From NCBI GenBank assembly GCA_030949995.1, contig JAUZRY010000086.1, forward strand, positions 1 through 64,000: a DNA stretch of 64,000 nt. Reading direction: 5' to 3'. Shown here piece after piece: positions 56,825 through 64,000 of the stretch (positions within the stretch are counted from its first letter, which is position 1; each line of letters begins with the position of its first letter). The translations under genes and the position numbers were made by a program. This DNA is from Ardenticatenia bacterium (GTDB lineage: Bacteria > Chloroflexota > Anaerolineae > Ardenticatenales > Ardenticatenaceae). The notes below the pieces were generated by a model that saw nothing but the letters and a program-made list of their open reading frames with translations, had not been told where the DNA came from and made no database searches.

Positions 56825-57645
56825 TTATCGAGCCCGCCTGAAGCGCACAAACCACCCTATTGGCCGGTCGGGCTCCACATCATCGGTGCATTGTGCCGCA
56901 AGTTGTGCAGTTGTCAAATCCAGGGCGATTTCGCTACGCCCCTGGTCCACTTGGAGGGCGTAGCGGCCCTCCTGGGTCAGGGCGAAGTCAGCGTATCCGG
57001 GGTCGTCGGCGTGCAGGCCGGTGAAGAAGCGCTCCTCCCCTCCCGGCCAGGTGACGCGCAGGGGAATGCCGGGCAGGGGCACGCCTTGGCGGTCCTCCAC
57101 CCGCACCACGAGGAGCCGCGTCTCCGTGCCCTCGCCACAGGTAATGGGCCGGCGGGTGACCACGAGCCAGTCGAACCGGCCGGCGGCCACCACGGTGGGG
57201 AGGGGCGAGGGCCTAGGGGTGGGCTCAGGGGGGAGGGTGGGGGAGGGGATGGGGGCAACGGGGGAGCAGACGGAGTGCCGGCCAGCGCCCGGAGCCCTTG
57301 GCCACGCCCCCCAAGGGCGAGGGCCAGGCGGGCCAGCCGCCGGGCGTGCGCCGTTCGGCCCGCTTCGGCCTCCCGTTGGGCCAAGTCGGCCGTCCACTGG
57401 AGGATGTTGGGCGCCTGGAGGGCCTCCAGGCGCCGGCGGGCGGCTGCCAAGTCCCGCTCGACGGCGTAGGCATCGGCCACCATGCCGATGTAGACTTCTT
57501 TTTCGCGGAACCGCAGGGCGGCCGGGGACAACCCCACCGGCTGCACGGGATGAGCGATCCAGGCGATGTAGAGCCCCGCGCCGAAGCCGCCGAGCAGCAA
57601 GGCGAAGGTGCTGATGACGACGAGAAGGCCCCTGTGGTTTACCAT
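56825..57645 (-). CDS. TM-anchored stalk protein with Ig-like C-terminal domain (frameshifted around 57230-57280)
   Basis: [76 protein letters not shown] + (other frame) PTLPPEPTPRPSPLPTVV...LLVVRVEDRQGVPLPGIPLRVTWPGGEERFF. Confidence 0.72.
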
Positions 57646-58662
57646 GATCGCCGAAACTCCACTTCCCACGAGTAGTGGCCGTAGCAGAGCTGGCGGGTGG
57701 CATCTCGCTCCCGGCAGTCGGCCTCATCGGCGCAGTAGCCCCCCTGGATGAGGTCAGCGTAGTCCGGGTTGACGCTGTCGATGCGCCGTGTCTCCTCGCT
57801 CGTGTAGGCGCGTCCGCTCACGTCCCGCACGACTTGGGCCCAGTAGGCCCCGTAGAGGGGGAACTCGGCCCGGCCAGGCCCCTTGGAGCCGCTCACGATT
57901 TCCTCTTGGCCGCCGGCCCAGCGGACGCGCACGATGATGCCGTCCAAAGGGGCGCCGTTGGCGTCCACCACCCGCAGGAAGAGGACGTTCATTCCGTCAC
58001 AGCCGCCGTTCTCCTGCACGGAGAGCATGCGGGCGACGGTCACCACGAAGTCGGCAGCCGCGGCCGGGGTGGCCGTGGGGGGGCATTGGGATGGGCGATG
58101 GGGGCAGGGGAGTGGGCGTCGGCGTGGGCGGCGGGTGGGTGGCCGTGGGCTGAGGCGTCATGGTGGGCAGCGGGGTGGCCGTGGGAGAGGGGGAGGGCGT
58201 GGCCGTGGGCAAAGGAGTGGTGGTGGGAGAGGGACGAGGCGTGGGAGAGGGGGTGGGGGTCGGGGATGGGGAGGCCGTTGGCGACAGCGTGGCGGTCGGC
58301 GTGGGCGTGGGCAACCAGGCGGCGAAGTCGGGCCGGTTCGCCCCCACGCCGTAGCTCAGGGCGGCCAGGGCGGGCGCCAGGGGGTCCCGGCGCCGGATGG
58401 CGGCTTCGGTGATCGCGGCCACGTCGTCGGCGTCGTACCCCAGCGCGGCCAGCCGCTGGCGGGCAAATGCCAGGTCCTGGTTCAACAGGTAGGCGGCGGC
58501 CACCAGGCGCACGTAGTCGTCGCGGTACTCCTGGGCCAAGTCGGCCGGATCCACGTCACGGTACTCGACGGGCGCCACGATCCAGCCGTACACCAGCCCC
58601 AAGACCAGGCCCACAGCGGCCAACATCACGAGCGCGAAGCCGATCCGTAAGGCTCGTATCAT
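57639..58662 (-). CDS. Paralogous TM-anchored stalk protein with Ig-like C-terminal domain (frameshift in G7/C7 run at 58077-58083)
   Basis: [75 protein letters not shown] + TPTPTP stalk + (other frame) [32 protein letters not shown]. Confidence 0.72.
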
Positions 58663-58830
58663 GGAGCACATCACCCGTTGGCCAACACTTTGGCGGCCGG
58701 CCGAAATTGAAGTAGAATCTCCCACAGAGCGCGGCCCGTGAGCACCTTGCCGACGCCTCCAGTATCACAAGCGGGCACCTTGCATCGTTTGACCTGACAT
58801 CAGTACAGGATCGTAGAAGAACGCGGCCAC

Positions 58831-59577
58831 ATGAGTATAACGAAAACCAGGAGGGCGTCAAAACCACATGATGATCACAACCTGAGGGGAAGTGGCCGGC
58901 TGTTCGTTGCCGTAGTGGCCGGCGGACTGTTGGGAGTCCTCTGGTGGGCTTCGGCCTCCGTCGATTCTGACGATGCGGGGAACAGTGACCTGGAGCTGAT
59001 CCGGCGCGCCCAAGCAGGTGATGTGGAGGCGTTCAACCGGCTGGTGGGGCGCTATCAGCGGCTGGCCTACAACGTGGCCTATCGCCTCACGGGCGATCCT
59101 GACATGGCAGCCGATGCCACCCAGGAGGCTTTCCTGGCGGCGTACAGGGCGCTGCACGCCTTCGGGGGCGGCTCGTTTCGGGCGTGGTTGCTGCGCATCG
59201 TGACCAACAAGTGCTACGACATCCTGCGTTACCATCGGCGCCGGCCGGCCACCTCCTTGGACGCCCTCGTGGCCCAGTCCGCCATTCCAAAGGAGTTGGG
59301 CCGTGAAACAGCACTGCGGCCCGAAGAGATGGTGGAGCGCCTGGAGCTGGCGGAACTCCTCCAGGCGGCCATCATGGAGCTCCCCGAGGCCCAGCGGGTG
59401 ACCCTGATTCTGGCCGATGTCCACGGGTTCTCCTACGCCGAGATCGCCGACATCACGGGGGTCGAGCTGGGCACGGTGAAGAGTCGCCTCAACCGGGCAC
59501 GCCGCAGGTTGCGGGCGCTCCTGCGGCGCCACGAGGAACTTTTGCCCCCCCAATACCGTCTTGTGGGCAGCACCTGA
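58831..59577 (+). CDS. ECF-type RNA polymerase sigma factor (start uncertain; N-terminal hydrophobic stretch if the full ORF is used)
   Basis: DLELIRRAQAGDVEAFNRLVGRYQRLAYNVAYRLTGDPDMAADATQEAFLAAYRAL...LPEAQRVTLILADVHGFSYAEIADITGVELGTVKSRLNRARRRLRALL. Confidence 0.92.
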   Translation: MSITKTRRASKPHDDHNLRGSGRLFVAVVAGGLLGVLWWASASVDSDDAGNSDLELIRRAQAGDVEAFNRLVGRYQRLAYNVAYRLTGDPDMAADATQEAFLAAYRALHAFGGGSFRAWLLRIVTNKCYDILRYHRRRPATSLDALVAQSAIPKELGRETALRPEEMVERLELAELLQAAIMELPEAQRVTLILADVHGFSYAEIADITGVELGTVKSRLNRARRRLRALLRRHEELLPPQYRLVGST

Positions 59578-59614
59578 TCTGGTTGGGCACATGAGAGCGG
59601 GAGGCGAGCGAAGC

Positions 59615-60340
59615 GTGGCCCACATTCACCCGGAACAGCTTTCAGCCTACTTGGACGGCGAACTGTCGGAGGAGGAGCGCCGACAAGTGGAGGTTCACTT
59701 GGGCGTCTGTGTGGCCTGTCGGGAAGACGTGGAGGAGCTGCGCTGGGTGGTGGAGCTGGTGAGCACCCTCCCGTCGGTGGAGGTTCCGCGCCCCTTCTAC
59801 GTGCGCCAGGCCGACTTGGCCCCGACGGCACATGTCGCTCCGAACCTCTCCGCCCGCCTTGCCGGCTTCTTCCGCGCCCTCTCCTACGCCAGTGGCGTTG
59901 TCACCCTCTTCCTCGCCCTGATCACGGCCTTTTCAGCCATCTCGGCCCCACGCCCTGCGGCGGATTTGGTGAGGTCACAAGGGCGCGTTGAGCTTTCCGG
60001 GGCGCCGGAGGAGGAGCTGGAGGCATTCAAGACACAGGGCGAGGCGACGACATCTCCTTGGAAGGAGGTCGTGAAGCCCCCGCCGCCGGCCGGGGACGAT
60101 GATGGCGTGCGCAAGGCCGAGGTCGGGCTCGTCGCGCCGCCCACCGTGATGCCGGACGCCAACGCCATGGCCGAGGGAGTCGCTGCCACACCCATGCCCA
60201 CGGCGACCGGTGGGCGCCCCGTGCGGCCATCGGTTCTGCCCCTGTGCTCACACCTGCCGCGCCGTTGGTCCCGGAGGGTCGGGGCGCGGCAAGCCCCTTT
60301 GCCCTGCCGCCAGCCGCCTGGCTCGCCGTTGCCCTCCTGA
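59615..60340 (+). CDS. zf-HC2 anti-sigma factor, membrane-anchored (C-terminus probably frameshifted)
   Basis: VAHIHPEQLSAYLDGELSEEERRQVEVHLGVCVACREDVEELRWVV plus TM YASGVVTLFLALITAFSAIS; GTG start assumed. Confidence 0.85.
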   Translation: MAHIHPEQLSAYLDGELSEEERRQVEVHLGVCVACREDVEELRWVVELVSTLPSVEVPRPFYVRQADLAPTAHVAPNLSARLAGFFRALSYASGVVTLFLALITAFSAISAPRPAADLVRSQGRVELSGAPEEELEAFKTQGEATTSPWKEVVKPPPPAGDDDGVRKAEVGLVAPPTVMPDANAMAEGVAATPMPTATGGRPVRPSVLPLCSHLPRRWSRRVGARQAPLPCRQPPGSPLPS

Positions 60341-60368
60341 GTACGATTCTGTTTGGAGCGCTGGCACG

Positions 60369-62111
60369 ATGGCTGAACGCCCGCTGAGCAACCGGGATGT
60401 GGCTCGTCTCTTCCGGGAGATCGCCGACCTTCTTGACATAAAAGGAGAGAACCGCTACCGGATCCTGGCCTACCGCCGTGCGGCTGAGGCCATCGAGTAC
60501 CTGAAACAGGAGCTGTATCACATCTGGCAGGAAGGGCGCTTGGGCGAGATGCCCCACATCGGCGATGCCATCGCCGGGAAGATCGACGAGCTCTTCCGGA
60601 CAGGCCGAATCGACGACCTGGAACGCCTGGAGGCTGAGTATCCCCGTCAACTGGCGGAGCTGATGAGCGTTCCGGAACTGGGTCCCCGCCGAGTGCGCAC
60701 CCTCTACGAACAGCTCGGCATCACCACGTTGGAGGCACTGGCCGAAGCCGCCCGTGCGGGCAAGTTGCGGCGACTGACGGGATTCGGCCCCAAAATGGAG
60801 GCCAACATCCTGAGGGCCATCGAGGAACGACTGTGCGAGCGGGGCCGCGTGCTGCTCAGCCAGGCGTGGGAGGAGGCACAGGCACTCTTGAGGCCCTGCG
60901 CGCGGCCTCGGACGACGAGCTCCTCGTACGGGCTGAGGTAGCCGGCAGCCTGCGCCGGCGACAGGCCACCGTGGGCGACGTGGACCTGGTGGTGGCGTCG
61001 CCCTCCCCTTGTCGAGGTGATTGAGGCCTTTGTGCGCTTGCCCCAGGTGGAGGCAGTCGAAGAGGTGGGGAGCACCTGGGCTACCGTGCGCCTGCGCTCA
61101 GGCCTTCGGGCTGACCTGCGCGCGGTGGTCCCAGACCAATGGGGAGTGGCTTGGCAGCACTTCACCGGCAGCCAAGCCCACAACGCGCGCTTGCGGGAGC
61201 TGGCCTCCGGCCTGGGGCTACACCTGAACGAGGACGGCTTCCGGCGCCAGGACGGCACTGACATTCCCTGTGCTCATGAGAAGGCGGTGTACGCGGAGCT
61301 GGGCTTGCCCTGGATTCCCCCGGAACTGCGTGAGAACCGGGGCGAGATCGAAGCCGCCAGCGCGGGGCGATTGCCCTCGACGGTCGAGCTGCGCGCCGTG
61401 CGCGGCGACCTGCACGTGCACACCGTGTGGAGTGACGGCCGGATGACGGTGGAGGAGATGGTCCTGGCAGCCCGGGCAAGAGGGTACGAGTACATTGCAA
61501 TCACCGACCACTCCACCGGCTTGGGCGTTGTGAACGGGTTGGACCCGGAGCGCCTGCGACAACAACGAGAGGAGATCCAGGCCATCAATGCCCGGTATGA
61601 CGACATCACCGTGCTCCAGGGGGCCGAGGTGGAGATCCGATCGGACGGCACCCTCGCCTATCCCGACGACGTGTTGGCCTCGCTCGACATCGTGGTGGCT
61701 TCCCTGCACACCGGCCTGCGCCAGCCCCGGAAACAGATCACGGCGCGCCTGGTGGCCGCCATCCGTCACCCCCTCGTCCACATTATCGGCCACCCCACGG
61801 GACGACTGCTCCTGCGCCGGCCGGGGGCTGATCTGGACATGGAGGCCGTGTTGCGGGCGGCCGCCGAGACGGGCACGGCCTTGGAGATCAACGCATCGCC
61901 CCAGCGCCTGGACTTGGATGACCACCACGTGCGGCGTGCCGTCGAGCTGGGCTGTCACCTCGTCATCAACTCGGATGCCCACCGGACTGAGGAGCTGGCG
62001 AACATGTGCTACGGCGTCTGGCAGGCCCGCCGGGGCTGGGCGGAGACACACCACATTCTCAACACGCGCCCCTTGGGGGCGTTGTTGGCAGCCCTCAAAG
62101 GGCGGAGATGA
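60369..62111 (+). CDS. polX: DNA polymerase/3'-5' exonuclease PolX with PHP domain (two frame breaks, ~60880 and ~61008)
   Basis: LSNRDVARLFREIADLLDIKGENRYRILAYRRAAEAIE...VPELGPRRVRTLYEQLGI; AGSLRRRQATVGDVDLVVAS; PHP GDLHVHTVWSDGRMTVEEMVLAARARGYEYIAITDHS. Confidence 0.94.
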
Positions 62112-62251
62112 ACGTCCTCGCGCCTGCCGTGCCCCTTCATTTGCCCTCTAGCCCCTTTTGGGCTAGGATTGCGGCCAACCACGCCCGCGTGAACGGTGAG
62201 GAGAGGAGCAGCACGTGGCACCGGAAGGAAAGCGGAAAGCACCAAATCCTC

Positions 62252-62884
62252 GTGGAGCGCCTTGTGGTGGGGCCACTCCAGGTCAACTGTTACCTGGTGG
62301 CTCACCCTGAAACCCGGGAGGCCATCATCGTGGATCCCGGCGACGATCCGGAGCGCATTGCCGCGCGTGTGCGGGCTCTGGAACTCACGCCGTTGCGCAT
62401 TGTCAACACCCACTGTCACTTCGACCACGTGTTGGGCGTCCACGCCCTCAAGGAGGAGTTCAACATCCCGTTCTGGATCCCCCGTGGCGAGGAATCGCTG
62501 GTACAAATGGCGCCGCAGGTGGCCATGGAGTGGCTGGGCGTGGCGCCCGGCCCCGCGCCCGAGGTAGACGGCCTGATCGCCGAGGGCCAGAACATCGCGC
62601 CGCCGGGCCTCGAGCTGGTGGTCCGTGAGGCCCCTGGCCACAGCCCGAACGGCTGCGTCTTCATCGGCGAGGGGGTCTGCTTCAGCGGGGATGTGGTCTT
62701 CGCGGGAAGCATCGGCCGCTATGATCTGCCCGGCGCCGACTTCAATACCCTCATGCGGAGCATTCGCCGCGTCTTCCTGCCCCTGCCCGACGAGATCGTC
62801 ATCTACCCCGGCCACGGTCCCCCCACCACCATGGGCCAGGAACGCCGGTGGAACCCCTTTATTCAGGCGCTCCTGGGCGCGTAG
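62252..62884 (+). CDS. MBL-fold metallohydrolase (start uncertain)
   Basis: VNCYLVAHPETREAIIVDPGDDPERIAARV...NTHCHFDHVLGVHALKEEF...GHSPNGCVFIGEGVCFSGDVVFAGSIGRYDLPGAD...YPGHGPPTTMGQE. Confidence 0.9.
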   Translation: MERLVVGPLQVNCYLVAHPETREAIIVDPGDDPERIAARVRALELTPLRIVNTHCHFDHVLGVHALKEEFNIPFWIPRGEESLVQMAPQVAMEWLGVAPGPAPEVDGLIAEGQNIAPPGLELVVREAPGHSPNGCVFIGEGVCFSGDVVFAGSIGRYDLPGADFNTLMRSIRRVFLPLPDEIVIYPGHGPPTTMGQERRWNPFIQALLGA

Positions 62885-62939
62885 GCCGAGGAGTGCTCCC
62901 ACATGACCGTGACGCAACACGCTGAGGTAAGAGTTGCCC

Positions 62940-63438
62940 ATGAGCGATCTGACGACCACATTTAAGGAAGCGATGAGCCGGTTCGCCTCGGGCGTGACTG
63001 TGGTGACCACCAGGGACGGGGAGGCTGTCCACGGGTTCACGGCCAGCGCCTTCTGCAGCCTCTCCTTGGCCCCGCCGCTGGTGCTGGTCTGCGTGGCGCG
63101 CACCATTCGCTCCCATGACATGATCGCGCGCGCCGGCGCCTTCGCGGTCCAACATCCTCAACGCCGACCAGCGTCCCCTGGGCGAGCGCTTTGCCGGGCT
63201 GGTTCCCGACGTGGAGGATCGCTTCGAGGGGCTCACCTACACCTCGGCCATAACTGGAGCGCCCATCTTGCCCGACGTGTTGGCGTGGGTGGACTGCCGT
63301 GTGTGGGCGGCGTATGGGGGTGGGGATCACACCATCTTCGTGGGCGAAGTGCTCGCCGCCGGGGTGAACGACCCCGTGCCGGCGCCACTGCTCTACTTCC
63401 ACCGCCAGTGGGCCAAGCTCGACCCGCCGAAGGGATAG
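62940..63438 (+). CDS. Flavin reductase family protein (frameshift near 63147)
   Basis: TFKEAMSRFASGVTVVTTRDGEAVHGFTASAFCSLSLAPPLVLVCVAR joins FAVNILNADQRPLGERFAGLVPDVEDRFEGLTY if one C is removed. Confidence 0.9.
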
Positions 63439-63447
63439 CCGGTTGCT

Positions 63448-63483
63448 GTTGGGGCGCGCTGGGCGCTTTGGGCGCGCCCCAAC
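63448..63483. terminator. 12-bp GC-rich hairpin between convergent genes
   Basis: gttggggcgcgc ... gcgcgccccaac, 12-nt loop. Confidence 0.55.
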
Positions 63484-63491
63484 AGGAGCCC

Positions 63492-63914
63492 TCAGTCGCT
63501 CTCAGCCTCGCCCTTCGGGTCCCCGATTCTGGGGCGGAACTTGTAGCCGTAGAGAATCAGGCCCCGTTCGCCCTCCTCACCCAGCTTGCGGAGCACCATT
63601 TCCACCGGCATCCCGATGGCGACCTCCTCCGGGTCCACGTCGGTCAACTGGGCCGTCACCCGCACCCCTTCCTCCAAGTCCACCAGGGCCACCACGTAGG
63701 GCACGTACTGCTCGAACCCCTCCGGCGCCTGGTAGACCACCGTGTAGCTGTACACCCGGCCGCGCCCCGTAAAGCGATACGGCTCCACGTGGCGCCCCCG
63801 GCAACGCGGACAAACAGGGCGGGGGGGGAAATGGTGGGCGCCACATGAGGCACAGCGCGTGCCCTGGAGCCGGTACCGCTGGTCTCGCAGTCGCCAGTTG
63901 CGCGGGATGTCCAT
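63492..63914 (-). CDS. DUF35/Zn-ribbon OB-fold protein
   Basis: GTRCASCGAHHFPPRPVCPRCRGRHVEPYRFTGRGRVYSYTVVYQAPEGFEQYVPYVVALVDLEEG. Confidence 0.92.
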   Translation of the reverse strand: MDIPRNWRLRDQRYRLQGTRCASCGAHHFPPRPVCPRCRGRHVEPYRFTGRGRVYSYTVVYQAPEGFEQYVPYVVALVDLEEGVRVTAQLTDVDPEEVAIGMPVEMVLRKLGEEGERGLILYGYKFRPRIGDPKGEAESD

Positions 63915-63928
63915 CGCGGTTGCCTCCT

Positions 63929-64000
63929 CTACGTGATGAGTCGTTCCAGAAGAGTGGTGATGACCGTGGCCCCGCTGCCGCCGATGTTCTGGGCCATGGC
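63929..64000 (-). CDS. Thiolase-family protein, C-terminal end (truncated by window edge)
   Basis: Minus strand ...AMAQNIGGSGATVITTLLERLIT-stop; sits next to its usual DUF35 partner. Confidence 0.7.
   Translation of the reverse strand, partial: AMAQNIGGSGATVITTLLERLIT

Noticed and set aside
58681-58830. Candidate sigma-70 promoters in the stalk/sigma intergenic region (TTGCAT/GTACAG, TTGACC/GTAGAA)
   Set aside because: Poor -10 matches; could not be distinguished from chance.
62148-62166. ctagcccCTTTTgggctag as terminator after polX
   Set aside because: Short 7-bp stem with no T tract downstream on either strand; support too weak.

Overview
High-GC bacterial chromosomal segment. The TPTPTP-stalked proteins, SpoVS, RpoB insertion and TIM-like gene content suggest Chloroflexota (Anaerolineae/Ardenticatenia-like), but that is inference. 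Layout: (i) 1-13.5 kb, an accessory envelope/redox locus: the end of an acetamidase/formamidase, an OmpR-type two-component system, a P2-type (Ca2+-like) ATPase, two PepSY proteins with extremely acidic tails, a small Pro-rich protein, ApbE, a membrane class III cyclase, a ferric-reductase-like membrane protein and a second two-component system. (ii) 13.5-39.7 kb, a long minus-strand transcription/translation cluster: rpoB, str, S10, spc and alpha operons, ending truA-rplM-rpsI. rpoC and infA are not in the expected places. (iii) 40-54 kb, housekeeping genes (GNAT, M20 peptidase, tRNA-Leu, tRNA-Cys, YyaL/DUF255, holB, spoVS, dksA-like, upp, WecA/TagO-like, Gfo/Idh, uvrD/pcrA). (iv) 54-60.3 kb, an unusual cluster: a protein with four CNB domains, one TM, a Thr-Pro stalk and an Ig-like domain; two membrane-anchored stalk proteins with a related C-terminal domain; a divergent ECF sigma/zf-HC2 anti-sigma pair. 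(v) 60.3-64 kb, polX, MBL hydrolase, flavin reductase, DUF35 and a thiolase end. About 18 frame breaks plus one in-frame TAA fall inside conserved genes, including essential rpsC, rpsD, rpsJ, tuf and rpoB. Most look like single-base homopolymer errors, so I treat them as probable sequence error, not pseudogenes. No CRISPR array, rRNA or mobile element was seen.
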